Shown one piece after another: positions 47,623 to 58,560 of a stretch of 64,000 nucleotides of DNA. Source of the stretch: Necropsobacter massiliensis (lineage in GTDB: Bacteria > Pseudomonadota > Gammaproteobacteria > Enterobacterales > Pasteurellaceae). Below the pieces are notes generated by a model. That model was given only the letters and a program-made list of their open reading frames with translations, did no database searches and was not told the origin of the DNA. Position 1 is the stretch's first letter, and each line of letters begins with the position of its first letter. The stretch is taken from positions 248,001-312,000 of the forward strand of contig NZ_LN776178.1 in NCBI RefSeq assembly GCF_000827595.2, read 5' to 3'. The position numbers and the translations under genes were made by a program.

Positions 47623-49032
47623 ATGATGCATTATTCCCGTCGTCAGCTTTTGAAAACCGCACTGCTAGCCGGCGCATTCTCTGCGATTCCGGCACCGTTG
47701 CTGGCGGCTGAACGCCGACCTTTGCCTATTCCGGGATTAATTGAAATCCGCCGCGGCAAACCCCTGTTTCTCGGCATGGAAAGCACACAAACCCAGCTTA
47801 TTCCCGGAAAATATACCGAAGTGTGGGGATTTAACGGCGCTTATCTGGGACCAACGGTAAAGATTCGTCGCGGTGATTTTGCCAAATTAAATTATCGTAA
47901 TAATCTAGCGCAGATCGTAGCGCTCAATATTCAGGGATTGCAAGCAAGTGCCGAGTTATTCGGCGGGGTGGCGCGCGCCTTTAAACCGAATGAAATCTGG
48001 GCGCCGATTGTGCCGATAAACCAACCCGCCGCAACCTGCTGGTATCATGCCTGTACGCTGGCTAGTTCGGCTTATCAGACTTATCGCGGATTAGCAGGGC
48101 TTTGGATTATTGAAGATGAAGACAGTCGCAAGCTGTCTTTGCCGCACAAATACGGGATAGACGATATTCCGCTGATTTTGCAGGATATGCGGCTTAACGC
48201 GGAAGGTATTCAATTATTTCATCAAAATCAACCGCACTTTTTCGGCGAGCGCCTGTTTGTAAACGGACAGGAAGCACCTTATATGACGGTGACGCGCGGC
48301 TGGATTCGTTTGCGTTTGGTGAATGCCTCCTTATCAAGACGCTATGATTTACGTTTTGATGATGAACGGGACTTTCAGATTATCGCGCAGGATCAGGGTT
48401 TTCTGCCGCAGGCTAAAACCGTGAATGCGGTAATGCTGGCGCCGGGCGAACGTATTGAGTTACTGGTAGATTTGAACGAGGGCGGCAACGCCACGCTGAT
48501 TACCGGCAAAAAACGAAATTTTATCAATAAAATCAGTCAGTTTTTTAGCACTGATGACGAATTGATTGATAATACGGTACTTGAACTGCGACCGGAAGGG
48601 CTGGCTGCCGCCTTTAACGGCAAACCGGTTGCACAATTTACTACCGATGCACCGGCATTGCTGAATCAGCACATCGCCGATGAACGGACATTTCATATTG
48701 ATGCCGCAAATGCCTTGCTTAATCAACAGCGTTTTGACCCCCGCAGAGTGGATGTCAACGCCGTGCTGGGTTCCACTGAGCGCTGGACGCTGACGGCGTC
48801 GTCGCCTGTGGGATTTAAAGTGCAGGGCGCTAAATTCATTATTGAAAGTATTGACGGACAGCCGCTGGCACAGCATGAAATCGGCTGGAAAGATACTGTT
48901 CTAGTTGAAGGAAAAGTGCAGATCTTGATTAAATTTGACAATCTATCGTCGAATAATTATCCGTTTATTTTCGGCGCATCAGATTTAATGCTGGCAGACA
49001 AAGGCTGCCTCGGCGTAATCGTGGTACAGTAA
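47623..49032 (+). CDS. ftsP: FtsP (SufI), periplasmic cell-division protein
   Basis: A 469-residue multicopper-oxidase-fold protein with a twin-arginine signal ([25 protein letters not shown]), so exported folded by Tat. Cupredoxin domains are visible ([49 protein letters not shown]), but the copper-binding His clusters of true oxidases are mostly missing, as in E. coli FtsP, which stabilises the divisome under stress. An ATG pair opens the gene. It ends about 210 bases before tRNA-Ser on the other strand. Confidence 0.93.
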   Translation: MMHYSRRQLLKTALLAGAFSAIPAPLLAAERRPLPIPGLIEIRRGKPLFLGMESTQTQLIPGKYTEVWGFNGAYLGPTVKIRRGDFAKLNYRNNLAQIVALNIQGLQASAELFGGVARAFKPNEIWAPIVPINQPAATCWYHACTLASSAYQTYRGLAGLWIIEDEDSRKLSLPHKYGIDDIPLILQDMRLNAEGIQLFHQNQPHFFGERLFVNGQEAPYMTVTRGWIRLRLVNASLSRRYDLRFDDERDFQIIAQDQGFLPQAKTVNAVMLAPGERIELLVDLNEGGNATLITGKKRNFINKISQFFSTDDELIDNTVLELRPEGLAAAFNGKPVAQFTTDAPALLNQHIADERTFHIDAANALLNQQRFDPRRVDVNAVLGSTERWTLTASSPVGFKVQGAKFIIESIDGQPLAQHEIGWKDTVLVEGKVQILIKFDNLSSNNYPFIFGASDLMLADKGCLGVIVVQ

Positions 49033-49237
49033 CATATCGCTATATTGGCATGCTCCTTTCTTCATTAGATAAAAACGAAATGATATAAAGTGCGGTAAGA
49101 AGCACTTTATTTTGATCTTGAAACTGACTGATAGCCAGCCGAATGAAACATACGATAATAAATACAAAAAATAAAATAATTTTAAGATTATTTGAAAGTG
49201 AACTTCAGCAAAGTAACAGAATTGTTTATAAAATGAA

Positions 49238-49327
49238 TGGCGGTGAGAAGGGGATTCGAACCCCTGATGCACTTTCGCACATACACGCTTTCCAGGCGTG
49301 CTCCTTCAACCACTCGGACATCTCACC
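49238..49327 (-). tRNA. tRNA-Ser(GGA)
   Basis: A 90-base class II tRNA: acceptor GGTGAGA pairs with TCTCACC, discriminator G, encoded CCA. Anticodon loop CTGGAAA gives GGA. A long variable arm is present, and T arm GGTTCGAATCC. Confidence 0.97.
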
Positions 49328-49345
49328 GGTTCCGGACAGGGCGAA

Positions 49346-49374
49346 AATATAAAGATTTCGTGACCTTTCGTCAA
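49346..49374 (-). promoter_or_regulatory. Promoter of tRNA-Ser
   Basis: Minus strand TTGACG (49374-49369), 17-base spacer, TATATT (49351-49346), followed by a GC-rich discriminator (CGCCC), typical of stable-RNA promoters under stringent control. Confidence 0.78.
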
Positions 49375-49470
49375 GTATTTTTTGTTTTTATTGCGCTAAA
49401 ACATCATTTTTTGATTAATTTTAAGCTAAAATATGCACTCTTTTTTTCTGCTCAGGCTGTTAGGATAGTT

Positions 49471-51207
49471 ATGTTAAAAAAATGGTTTTTAACAAAAAAT
49501 GTGTTTCTTGCAGTAAAACCCTTCAGTGCGCTACAAGATAGTTTTCGCGCCGGTTACGGCAAACAATATTTAATCAGAGACATTATCGCCGGGTTAACCG
49601 TCGGTGTAATAGCCATTCCGTTATCTATGGCGTTGGCGATTGCCAGTGGGGTACCGCCGCAGCACGGTTTGTACACTGCGATTATTGCCGGAGCGCTAAT
49701 TGCGTTAACTGGCGGCTCGCGTTTTAATATTTCCGGTCCGACGGCAGCTTTTGTAGTGATCCTATATCCGATCACACAGCAGTTTGGCTTAAGCGGGTTG
49801 CTAATGGCGACGTTGCTGTCGGGCGTTATTTTGGTACTGATGGCGCTATTTCGTCTGGGGCGTTTGATCGAATATATTCCTCTGCCGGTAACGCTCGGTT
49901 TCACGTGCGGTATCGGTATTGTTATTGCCACACTGCAAATTAAAGATTTCTTTGGTTTGACGATCGCCGACATGCCGGCACATTATATCGGTAAAGTGCA
50001 GACAATTTTTGCTGCGCTGCCGAGTATTCAGTGGGCGGATACCTTGGTCGGCGTGGTAACCTTATTGACGCTGACGCAATGGCATAAATTGCGTTTACCG
50101 GTGCCGGGGCATCTGCCGGCGGTGATTATCGGCACATTGCTTGCGCTGCTTCTACTGCATTTTGATGTTCATATCACCACGATCGGTTCAGCGTTTACTT
50201 ATACTTTATCCGACGGCACGACCGGATACGGTATTCCCAACGTGCTGCCGGAACTGGTGTTGCCGTGGAATATTCCTAATGCGCAGGGCGAGCTGCTCAA
50301 CTGGAATTTCGAAACGTTGCAGGCATTATTGCCCGCCGCGTTTTCCATGGCGGTGTTGGGCGCGATTGAATCCTTGCTGTGTGCGGTAGTGCTGGATAAT
50401 ATGACCGGCACTAAACATCATTCCAACAATGAACTGCTAGCACAAGGGCTGGGCAATATCGCGTCACCGTTTTTGGGCGGGATTACAGCAACTGCGGCAA
50501 TCGCCCGTTCCGCCGCCAATGTTAAGGCCGGCGCAGTGTCGCCGATAGCCGCCATTGTGCATGCGTTATTGGTATTGTTCGCCCTGTTATTTTTTGCCAA
50601 GGCCTTGTCCTATCTGCCGTTGTCCTCAATGGCGGCGTTATTGCTGGTGGTGGCTTGGAATATGGCGAACGTATCGCAGATTATTCAACTGGTGCGCCGT
50701 TCCGGACGCAATGAAATCGCCGTATTACTGACCTGTTTAATCTTAACCGTTATTTTCGACATGGTGATTGCCATTACCGTTGGCGTCTTACTGGCAAGTC
50801 TGCTGTTTATCCGCACCGTGGCGGAGATGACGAAATCGGTGGAAATGGCGCATCCGGAGGATCTGGACGATATTCTGGTTTATCGTATCAGCGGTCCGTT
50901 ATTCTTCGCTGCGGCGGATAATTTATTTGCCGATTTGCATGACAAAACCGTGCATACGGATCACGAAATCAAACATATTGTTTTGCAATGCGACGCCGTG
51001 ACCGTGCTGGATGCGGGGGGGATCCATGCGCTGACCCGTTTCGTGCAGAATATGCTGCCGCATCAGCAACTTTATATGTGCAATATGCAGTTTCAGCCAC
51101 TGCGTATGATTGTCAAATCTACCGGTGTGAAAGAAATCAAAAAAATTATTTTTAGTGCCAATCTGGATGTGACTTACCGCAAGATCCGCGCATTCGAAGC
51201 ACAATAG
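49471..51207 (+). CDS. dauA: DauA-type SulP transporter with STAS domain
   Basis: A 578-residue SulP-family carrier matching E. coli DauA (YchM), an aerobic succinate / C4-dicarboxylate transporter. Transmembrane core: DIIAGLTVGVIAIPLSMALAIASGVPPQHGLYTAIIAG, GGSRFNISGPTAAFVVIL, AAFSMAVLGAIESLLCAVVLDNMTGTKHHSNNELLAQGLGNIASPFLGGITATAAIARSAAN. A C-terminal STAS domain starts around 465 (ILVYRISGPLFFAAADNLF, then VTVLDAGGIHALTRFV). The frame is open upstream through the tRNA, but ATG 49471 with AGGAT begins the family region. Sulfate transport cannot be excluded by sequence alone. Confidence 0.9.
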   Translation: MLKKWFLTKNVFLAVKPFSALQDSFRAGYGKQYLIRDIIAGLTVGVIAIPLSMALAIASGVPPQHGLYTAIIAGALIALTGGSRFNISGPTAAFVVILYPITQQFGLSGLLMATLLSGVILVLMALFRLGRLIEYIPLPVTLGFTCGIGIVIATLQIKDFFGLTIADMPAHYIGKVQTIFAALPSIQWADTLVGVVTLLTLTQWHKLRLPVPGHLPAVIIGTLLALLLLHFDVHITTIGSAFTYTLSDGTTGYGIPNVLPELVLPWNIPNAQGELLNWNFETLQALLPAAFSMAVLGAIESLLCAVVLDNMTGTKHHSNNELLAQGLGNIASPFLGGITATAAIARSAANVKAGAVSPIAAIVHALLVLFALLFFAKALSYLPLSSMAALLLVVAWNMANVSQIIQLVRRSGRNEIAVLLTCLILTVIFDMVIAITVGVLLASLLFIRTVAEMTKSVEMAHPEDLDDILVYRISGPLFFAAADNLFADLHDKTVHTDHEIKHIVLQCDAVTVLDAGGIHALTRFVQNMLPHQQLYMCNMQFQPLRMIVKSTGVKEIKKIIFSANLDVTYRKIRAFEAQ

Positions 51208-51223
51208 CGAATGACAACAAATC

Positions 51224-51256
51224 GAAATACCTGTGTATAAAAACAGGTATTTCTTT
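51224..51256 (+). terminator. Terminator of dauA
   Basis: GAAATACCTG / CAGGTATTTC, a 10-bp stem with a 10-base loop, followed by TTTGC. Confidence 0.75.
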
Positions 51257-51331
51257 GCAAGTTTTTTAATTTCCGTTACACTATCACTCATTTGAATTTG
51301 CAGCAATGCTGAAAAAAACGACCGCACTTTT

Positions 51332-54300
51332 ATGACGTATTTTAATCTTGATATTCCGACTCGCCCCAATGATCACAAAATTCTTGCCAACGTTCTTGCC
51401 GACAGCGACGCCCTTGCGATTGCCCAAATTGCGCAGCAGTATAACGGCATGACCGTGGTGGTTACGCCGGATACCCGAAGTGCGGTGCGTTTGGCGAAAA
51501 TTTTGCGTGAACTCAGTGCGCAACAGGTCACTTTTTTCCCTGACTGGGAAACCTTGCCGTATGACAATTTTTCACCGCATCAGGAAATTATTTCCGCCCG
51601 CTTAAGCGCCTTGTTCCACTTGCAGAACAGTAAACGAGGCATCTTTATTCTGCCGGTCGCAACGCTGATGCAGCGGTTGTGTCCGCCGGAGTTTTTACAT
51701 CACAACGTGCTGTTGATTAAAAAAGGCGACCGATTGGTGATCGATCATCTGCGCCTACAGTTGGAAAATGCGGGCTATCGTGCGGTGGAACAGGTGCTGG
51801 AACACGGTGAATATGCGGTGCGCGGCGCCTTATTGGATTTATTTCCAATGGGAAGTGCGGTGCCGTTTCGGCTGGATTTTTTTGATGATGAAATCGACAG
51901 TATCCGTACATTTGATGTCGATACTCAACGTACCGCACAGGAAATTGACGCGGTGAATTTATTGCCGGCGCAGGAATTCCCGAGCGACAGCCGGGGCATT
52001 GAATTTTTTCGCAGCCGTTTTCGCGAAACTTTCGGCGAAATCCGGCGTGATCCCGAACATATTTATCAACAAGTCAGCAAAGGCACCATGGTGTCAGGTA
52101 TTGAATACTGGCAGCCGCTGTTTTTCAGCGCCATGGCGACATTATTTGATTATGTGCCGGCTGACTGCTTATTTGTGGAGATGGCGCATAATCAGGCGCA
52201 AGCGGAACGTTTCTATCAGGATATTCAAAGCCGTTATGAAAGCCGTCGGGTTGATCCTATGCGTCCGTTGTTGCCGCCGGCGCAGCTATGGATGCCGACT
52301 GATGAAATCAACCGACGAATTAGATCCTATCCGCGCATCAGCCTGAACAGCGATAAAGTCGCTCACGCATCGGTCAGACAGAAAAATCTGCCGATACGGG
52401 CGTTGCCGCCGCTTACCATTCAAGCGCAACAAAAAGAACCGTTGCAGGCGTTGCGCCGGTTTACCGAACAGTTTAGCGGACAGATTATTTTTGCGGTAGA
52501 AAGCGAGGGGCGACGGGAAACGCTGCTGGATTTGCTTGCGCCGCTGAAGTTGAGACCGCAGCAAATCAAGCACTTGGATGCGCATAAAAGCGCACAAAGC
52601 CTGTTGATCAGCAGTTTGCAACACGGCTTTATTGTTCAGTGTGAACAGGGCGAACTGGCGATTATCTGCGAGGCAGATTTGCTTGGCGAACGGGTACAGC
52701 AGCGCAGTCGCGACAAACGAAAATCCGTTAATCCGGATGCATTAATCCGTAATCTGGCGGAGCTGAAAATCGGGCAGCCGGTGGTGCATCTGGAACACGG
52801 TGTCGGGCGCTATACCGGGCTGGTCACGTTGGAAAACGGCGGCATTAAGGCGGAATTTTTATTATTGGAATACGCCGGCGAGTCCAAACTTTATGTGCCG
52901 GTCACGTCGCTGCATTTAATCAGCCGTTATGTGGGCGGCAGCGATGAAACTGCGCCGCTACATAAACTGGGCGGTGAGGCGTGGGCGCGTGCGCGTCAAA
53001 AGGCGGCGGAGAAAATCCGTGATGTGGCGGCGGAATTGCTGGATGTTTATGCCCGGCGTGAAGCGCAGAAAGGCTTTGCTTTTCGTTATGATCGCGACGA
53101 ATTTATGCAGTTTGCCGCCACCTTCCCTTTTGAGGAAACCTTTGATCAGAAAACTGCGATTAACGCGGTGATTGCCGATATGTGCCAAGCAAAAGCTATG
53201 GACCGCTTGGTATGCGGCGATGTGGGCTTCGGTAAAACCGAAGTGGCGATGCGCGCGGCATTTCTGGCGGTGATGAATCACAAGCAGGTTGCCGTATTGG
53301 TGCCGACCACCTTGCTGGCGCAGCAGCATTATGACAATTTTAAGGATCGTTTTGCCAATCTGCCGGTTAATGTGGAAATGCTGTCGCGTTTCCGCACGGC
53401 GAAAGAACAAAAGCAGATTTTGGACAATCTGGCGCAGGGCAAGGTGGATATTCTGATCGGCACGCATAAACTGATTCAGTCCGAAGTGAAATTTCATGAT
53501 CTGGGATTATTGATTATTGACGAAGAACACCGTTTCGGCGTGCGCCAGAAAGAGAAAATTAAGCGATTACGCGCCAATGTGGATATTTTGACGCTGACGG
53601 CGACACCGATTCCGCGCACCTTGAATATGGCGATGAACGGCATTCGTGATCTGTCGATTATTTCGACTCCGCCGGCGCGCCGCTTGAGTATTCGCACCTT
53701 TGTACGTCAGGCGGATGATACAATTATCCGCGAAGCGATTCTGCGTGAAATTTTGCGCGGCGGGCAGGTTTATTACCTGCATAACGATGTGGCGAGCATT
53801 GAAAATTGTGCGCAAAAACTGACCGCACTTGTGCCGGAGGCACGGATTGTGATCGGGCACGGACAAATGCGTGAGCGCGAATTGGAACGAGTGATGTCAG
53901 ATTTTTACCATCAGCGTTTCAATGTACTGGTCTGTTCTACCATTATCGAAACCGGCATTGATGTGCCGACGGCAAATACTATTATTATTGAACGGGCGGA
54001 TCATTTCGGCTTGGCGCAGCTGCATCAGCTACGCGGGCGGGTTGGGCGTTCTCATCATCAGGCGTATGCGTATTTGCTGACGCCGCATCCGAAAATGATG
54101 ACTAAAGACGCGGTAAAACGTCTGGAAGCGCTGGAAAGTCTGGATAATCTTGGTGCCGGTTTTGTACTGGCGACGCACGATTTGGAAATTCGCGGCGCCG
54201 GTGAATTGCTGGGCGATGAACAAAGCGGACAAATTGAAAGTATCGGTTTTTCGTTATATATGGAATTGCTGGAAAGTGCGGTAAACGCGTTAAAAGAAGG

Positions 54301-54769
54301 ACGCGAACCATCGCTGGACGAACTGACTCAGCAACAGGTGGATATTGATTTGCGCCTGCCGGCGCTGTTGCCGGAGGACTACCTCGGCGATGTGAATATG
54401 CGCCTGTCGTTTTATAAGCGCATTGCCGGTGCGCACAACATACAAGAGCTTGACGAGCTGAAAGTCGAGCTGATTGATCGTTTCGGTCTGCTGCCCGAGG
54501 CGACCAAAAACCTGCTGCGCATCGCGGTATTACGCCAACAGGCAAAAGCGCTGAAAATCAGCCGCATTGATGCGGCATCACAGGGCGGCTTTATTGAATT
54601 TTTCCCGACGGCAGACATTGATCCAGTCAAATTCTTAACGCTGATTAAAGCGCAACCGACGGTTTATCGCTTTGACGGACCGACTCGATTTCGGTTCACT
54701 GCGGATCTGAGCGACAACAAAGTGCGGTTAACATTTTTGACGGATCTGGTGCAATCTTTAATGGCTTAA
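51332..54769 (+). CDS. mfd: Mfd, transcription-repair coupling factor
   Basis: A 1145-residue DNA translocase that removes stalled RNA polymerase and recruits UvrA. N-terminal UvrB-like module (LFPDWETLPYDNFSPHQEIISARL, GALLDLFPMGSAVPFRLDFFDDEIDSIR); RNA-polymerase-interacting domain near 480-545 (IGQPVVHLEHGVGRYTGL); RecG-like motor with Walker A GDVGFGKTE and DEEH box LLIIDEEHRFG; TRG motif near GRVGRSHHQAYAYLL; C-terminal D7. An uptake signal ends immediately before the ATG and no Shine-Dalgarno sequence is evident there. Five more uptake signals lie inside the gene, the most in any gene of this window. Confidence 0.98.
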   Translation: MTYFNLDIPTRPNDHKILANVLADSDALAIAQIAQQYNGMTVVVTPDTRSAVRLAKILRELSAQQVTFFPDWETLPYDNFSPHQEIISARLSALFHLQNSKRGIFILPVATLMQRLCPPEFLHHNVLLIKKGDRLVIDHLRLQLENAGYRAVEQVLEHGEYAVRGALLDLFPMGSAVPFRLDFFDDEIDSIRTFDVDTQRTAQEIDAVNLLPAQEFPSDSRGIEFFRSRFRETFGEIRRDPEHIYQQVSKGTMVSGIEYWQPLFFSAMATLFDYVPADCLFVEMAHNQAQAERFYQDIQSRYESRRVDPMRPLLPPAQLWMPTDEINRRIRSYPRISLNSDKVAHASVRQKNLPIRALPPLTIQAQQKEPLQALRRFTEQFSGQIIFAVESEGRRETLLDLLAPLKLRPQQIKHLDAHKSAQSLLISSLQHGFIVQCEQGELAIICEADLLGERVQQRSRDKRKSVNPDALIRNLAELKIGQPVVHLEHGVGRYTGLVTLENGGIKAEFLLLEYAGESKLYVPVTSLHLISRYVGGSDETAPLHKLGGEAWARARQKAAEKIRDVAAELLDVYARREAQKGFAFRYDRDEFMQFAATFPFEETFDQKTAINAVIADMCQAKAMDRLVCGDVGFGKTEVAMRAAFLAVMNHKQVAVLVPTTLLAQQHYDNFKDRFANLPVNVEMLSRFRTAKEQKQILDNLAQGKVDILIGTHKLIQSEVKFHDLGLLIIDEEHRFGVRQKEKIKRLRANVDILTLTATPIPRTLNMAMNGIRDLSIISTPPARRLSIRTFVRQADDTIIREAILREILRGGQVYYLHNDVASIENCAQKLTALVPEARIVIGHGQMRERELERVMSDFYHQRFNVLVCSTIIETGIDVPTANTIIIERADHFGLAQLHQLRGRVGRSHHQAYAYLLTPHPKMMTKDAVKRLEALESLDNLGAGFVLATHDLEIRGAGELLGDEQSGQIESIGFSLYMELLESAVNALKEGREPSLDELTQQQVDIDLRLPALLPEDYLGDVNMRLSFYKRIAGAHNIQELDELKVELIDRFGLLPEATKNLLRIAVLRQQAKALKISRIDAASQGGFIEFFPTADIDPVKFLTLIKAQPTVYRFDGPTRFRFTADLSDNKVRLTFLTDLVQSLMA

Positions 54770-54782
54770 GCAAGCGGAATAG

Positions 54783-55421
<639 letters not shown>

Positions 55422-55453
55422 TTCTTTTCTTGTCAGACATTCTCTTTATCTCG

Positions 55454-55495
55454 AAAGTGCGGTGGAAAAAAGAAAATTTCCACCGCACTTTTTTG
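55454..55495 (+). terminator. Uptake-signal terminator after gmhA
   Basis: A perfect 15-bp stem from opposed uptake signals (AAAGTGCGGTGGAAA at 55454-55468 and its complement at 55477-55491) with an 8-base loop, followed by TTTG. Confidence 0.9.
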
Positions 55496-55513
55496 TTGTC
55501 GGATAAAATCTTA

Positions 55514-55529
55514 TTGCATATTTATGCAA
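55514..55529 (+). promoter_or_regulatory. ARG-box-like palindrome upstream of artP
   Basis: TTGCAT-ATTT-ATGCAA, perfect 6-base arms around four A/T bases, 53 bases before the artP start. It has the geometry of the ArgR half-site pair (TGAAT-W4-ATTCA) with one symmetrical change. ArgR control of arginine transport is known in E. coli. Confidence 0.5.
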
Positions 55530-55581
55530 AAAACATTAATATTCTTTCAGTTTTGCAAAAGACAGAGATAGCTTATTAAAG

Positions 55582-56319
55582 ATGACAATCAGTGTTAAGA
55601 ATTTGAACTTTTTCTATGGTGCTTCGCAGGCGTTATTCAATATTAATTTGACCGCCGAAGACGGTGATACCGTGGTATTGTTAGGTCCCAGCGGGGCGGG
55701 CAAAAGCACGTTGATCCGCACCTTAAATTTACTGGAAGTGCCGAAATCGGGCGAATTGAGTATCGCTAACAATAAATTTGATTTATCCGCCGCGACGGCA
55801 AATCCGAAGCAAATGCGCCATTTGCGGCAGGATGTGGGCATGGTGTTTCAGCAGTATAATCTGTGGCCGCATTTAAGCGTAATAGAAAATCTGATCGAGG
55901 CGCCGGTTAAGGTATTGGGGCTGGACAAAGAAACGGCGCAACAACAGGCGATGGAATTGCTGCGACGTTTGCGTTTGGACGAATTCGGCGCGCGCTTCCC
56001 CCTGCATTTATCTGGCGGACAGCAGCAGCGCGTGGCAATTGCCCGTGCCTTGATGATGAAACCACAGGTCTTGCTGTTTGATGAACCCACCGCCGCGCTG
56101 GATCCGGAAATTACGGCACAGATCGTGTCGATTATCCGGGAATTGCAGGAAACGGGCATTACACAGGTTATTGTCACTCACGAGGTGGCGGTGGCAAGAA
56201 AGGTAGCCACTAAAGTGGTTTATATGGAACGCGGTCATATTGTAGAAATCGGCGATGCCGGTTGTTTTGATCATCCGCAAACAGAACGGTTTAAACAGTA
56301 TTTGTCTCATTCAAATTAA
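55582..56319 (+). CDS. artP: ArtP, arginine ABC transporter ATPase
   Basis: A 245-residue ABC ATPase: Walker [12 protein letters not shown] loop [10 protein letters not shown], signature [15 protein letters not shown], Walker [14 protein letters not shown], and H loop VTHEVAV. First gene of artP-artI-artQ-artM; artI starts 10 bases after its stop. It powers uptake of arginine through ArtQM. Confidence 0.96.
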   Translation: MTISVKNLNFFYGASQALFNINLTAEDGDTVVLLGPSGAGKSTLIRTLNLLEVPKSGELSIANNKFDLSAATANPKQMRHLRQDVGMVFQQYNLWPHLSVIENLIEAPVKVLGLDKETAQQQAMELLRRLRLDEFGARFPLHLSGGQQQRVAIARALMMKPQVLLFDEPTAALDPEITAQIVSIIRELQETGITQVIVTHEVAVARKVATKVVYMERGHIVEIGDAGCFDHPQTERFKQYLSHSN

Positions 56320-56329
56320 GGAATTGATT

Positions 56330-57052
56330 ATGAAGAAATTATTATTAGCAGCCATATTAGCCGGCTCAGCGTTGAGCGCCAGCGCCCAGAACATTACTTT
56401 TGCGATGGAACCCAGCTATCCGCCGTTTGAGTCAACAGATGAAAAAGGCGACATTGTCGGCTTTGATGTGGATATTGCCAATGCAATTTGCCAAGCCATT
56501 GAAGCGAATTGTCAGTTTAAAGCGCAAGCTTTTGACGCTTTGATTCCAAGCCTTATCAAAGGACGCGGTTTTGATGCAGCGATTTCCGCCATCGACATTA
56601 CCGAAGCGCGCGCCAAACAAGTGGCGTTTTCTGATCCTTATTATGAAAGTTCCGCCAGCTTTATTGCGGTAAAAGGCAAGGGCGATTTAGCCAGTGCGAA
56701 AATCGTTGGCGTACAGAACGGAACGACCTATCAGCAATATGTGAATGCTCAAGCCAAACAATATAATACAAAATCTTATGCCAGCGTGCAGGATGCTATT
56801 CTCGACTTGAAAAACGGACGTATTGATCTGCTGTTCGGCGATACCGACGTATTAAGAGATATGCTTGATAAAAATGCGGAACTGGGTTTTGTCGGCGAAC
56901 GGGTAACGGATAAACGCTATTTCAATAACGGCTTGGGTATTGCGGTCAACAAATCCAATACTGCACTGCTGGAGAGCCTGAATAAAGGCATTTCCGCCAT
57001 TAAAGCCAGCGGCGAATATCAAAAAATTTATGATAAATGGATGACGAAATAA
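56330..57052 (+). CDS. artI: ArtI, periplasmic arginine-binding protein
   Basis: A 240-residue solute-binding protein with a signal peptide cut after ..LSASA (residue 19). The mature N terminus [35 protein letters not shown] is the SBP-3 amino-acid-binding signature; [24 protein letters not shown] follows. AAGGAAT is upstream of ATG 56330; the frame is open earlier only inside artP. One binding protein only; no artJ is present. Confidence 0.95.
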   Translation: MKKLLLAAILAGSALSASAQNITFAMEPSYPPFESTDEKGDIVGFDVDIANAICQAIEANCQFKAQAFDALIPSLIKGRGFDAAISAIDITEARAKQVAFSDPYYESSASFIAVKGKGDLASAKIVGVQNGTTYQQYVNAQAKQYNTKSYASVQDAILDLKNGRIDLLFGDTDVLRDMLDKNAELGFVGERVTDKRYFNNGLGIAVNKSNTALLESLNKGISAIKASGEYQKIYDKWMTK

Positions 57053-57057
57053 TCAGT

Positions 57058-57723
57058 ATGTTTTTTGATTATCTGCCTTTAATGTACACCGCAACCCTGA
57101 TGACGCTAGGGTTAGCGGTGTGTTCGTTATTATTGGGACTGCTGCTGTCGGTACTGTTTGTGGTACTGGAAACCGGTAAATGGGCGTGTGTGCGTAAGCC
57201 GACATCTGTACTGGTGACCTTATTGCGCGGACTGCCGGAAATTCTCGTGGTCTTTTTAATTTATTTCGGGGCGCCGGAAGTGGTCGAGCTTATTACCGGC
57301 AGCTATGTGGAATTCGGCGCCTTCGGCTGTGGGGTGGTGGCATTATCGATTATCTTTGCCGCCTATGCGTCACAAACCTTGCGTGGCGCGATTCAGGCAA
57401 TTCCGCTGGGACAGTGGGAATCCGGCGCAGCATTAGGGCTTAGCCGCGGTTATACTTTCGTCAATATCATCATGCCGCAGGTATGGCGCCATGCCTTGCC
57501 CGGTTTGAGCAATCAATGGCTGGTGCTTCTGAAAGATACGGCGTTGGTTTCACTAATTGGCGTGCAGGATTTAATGCGTCAGGCGGAATTAATCAATACC
57601 AACACGCACCAACCCTTTACTTGGTACGGTTTTACCGCATTGATTTATTTAGCGGTCACGCTGGTCAGCCAATTTATCATCCGCAAGCTGGAATTGCGGT
57701 TTACCCGTTTTGAGCGAGGATAA
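57058..57723 (+). CDS. artQ: ArtQ, arginine ABC transporter permease
   Basis: A 221-residue inner-membrane permease with five membrane segments, starting MFFDYLPLMYTATLMTLGLAVCS. The EAA-type loop LRGAIQAIPLGQWESGAALGLSRGYTFVNIIMPQVWRHALPGL is the ATPase contact. An ATG seven codons earlier (57037) overlaps the end of artI; ATG 57058, 5 bases after the artI stop, matches the family start better. artM follows after 3 bases. Confidence 0.94.
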   Translation: MFFDYLPLMYTATLMTLGLAVCSLLLGLLLSVLFVVLETGKWACVRKPTSVLVTLLRGLPEILVVFLIYFGAPEVVELITGSYVEFGAFGCGVVALSIIFAAYASQTLRGAIQAIPLGQWESGAALGLSRGYTFVNIIMPQVWRHALPGLSNQWLVLLKDTALVSLIGVQDLMRQAELINTNTHQPFTWYGFTALIYLAVTLVSQFIIRKLELRFTRFERG

Positions 57724-57726
57724 ACA

Positions 57727-58410
57727 ATGATTCACGATTATTTTGTTACCATCGCACAAGGGATTCCGACCAGTTTATTGTTAACTGTGGTGGCACTGGC
57801 GATTGCGTTTGTACTGGCGGTCGGCCTGACATTTTTGCTGTCCATGGAAAACCGCGTGGTGAAAAGTGCGGTCAATATTTATCTGACTTTATTTACTGGT
57901 ACACCGTTATTGGTGCAGTTTTTTCTGATTTATTACGGTCCGGGGCAGTTTCAGTGGATTGTTGCCAGTCCGTTCTGGTCTTTGTTATCTAACGCTTGGT
58001 TTTGCGCTATGCTGACGCTGGCATTAAACAGTGCGGCCTATTCAGCACAATTATTTCACGGCGCGGTGAAAGCCATCGCCAAAGGGCAGTGGGAAAGCTG
58101 TGCGGCATTGGGATTAAGCCGCTGGCAAACCCTGAAAATTCTCATTCCTTATGCCTTAAAACGTGCGTTGCCTTCATACAGCAATGAAATCATTCTGGTA
58201 TTTAAGGGCACGTCGCTGGCATCGACCATTACTATTTTGGATATTATGGGCTATGCCAGACAACTATACGGAACGGAATACGATGCGTTGACCATTTATG
58301 GTATCGCCGGTGCGATTTACTTACTGATTACCGGCATTGCGACGTTGTTGCTGCGTAAGTTAGAGCGCCGTGTATTAGCGTTTGAACGGCTGGAAGTGGA
58401 TAAAAATTAA
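57727..58410 (+). CDS. artM: ArtM, arginine ABC transporter permease
   Basis: A 227-residue permease, paralogous to ArtQ, with the EAA loop FHGAVKAIAKGQWESCAALGLSRWQTLKILIPYALKRALPS. It pairs with ArtQ to form the channel. An uptake signal lies inside the gene near 57870. It is the last gene of the operon and is followed by a terminator. Confidence 0.96.
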   Translation: MIHDYFVTIAQGIPTSLLLTVVALAIAFVLAVGLTFLLSMENRVVKSAVNIYLTLFTGTPLLVQFFLIYYGPGQFQWIVASPFWSLLSNAWFCAMLTLALNSAAYSAQLFHGAVKAIAKGQWESCAALGLSRWQTLKILIPYALKRALPSYSNEIILVFKGTSLASTITILDIMGYARQLYGTEYDALTIYGIAGAIYLLITGIATLLLRKLERRVLAFERLEVDKN

Positions 58411-58433
58411 GCGTTTACCTGTGCCAAGTAACG

Positions 58434-58470
58434 AAAAGATTTCCTCTGATTTTAGTGGAAATCTTTTTTT
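58434..58470 (+). terminator. Terminator of artPIQM
   Basis: AAAGATTTCC / GGAAATCTTT, a 10-bp stem with a 12-base loop, followed by TTTTA, 25 bases after the artM stop. Confidence 0.9.
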
Positions 58471-58560
58471 ATGCCTCAAAATATTATTGCTGATTTCAGA
58501 ACTTTTATTCCGTTTATTCGTCTAAGCCGGTGCCTAATAACAATTATACAGGACACCTTC

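Noticed and set aside
49143-49470. Plus-strand frames through tRNA-Ser (GGEKGIRTPDALSHI..) and the N-terminal extension of the SulP gene
   Set aside because: They translate the tRNA complement; the SulP protein starts at 49471 with a ribosome-binding site.
49471-51207. SulP gene called as a sulfate permease
   Set aside because: The protein follows E. coli DauA over its whole length, so a C4-dicarboxylate-type carrier is the better call, though sulfate cannot be excluded.
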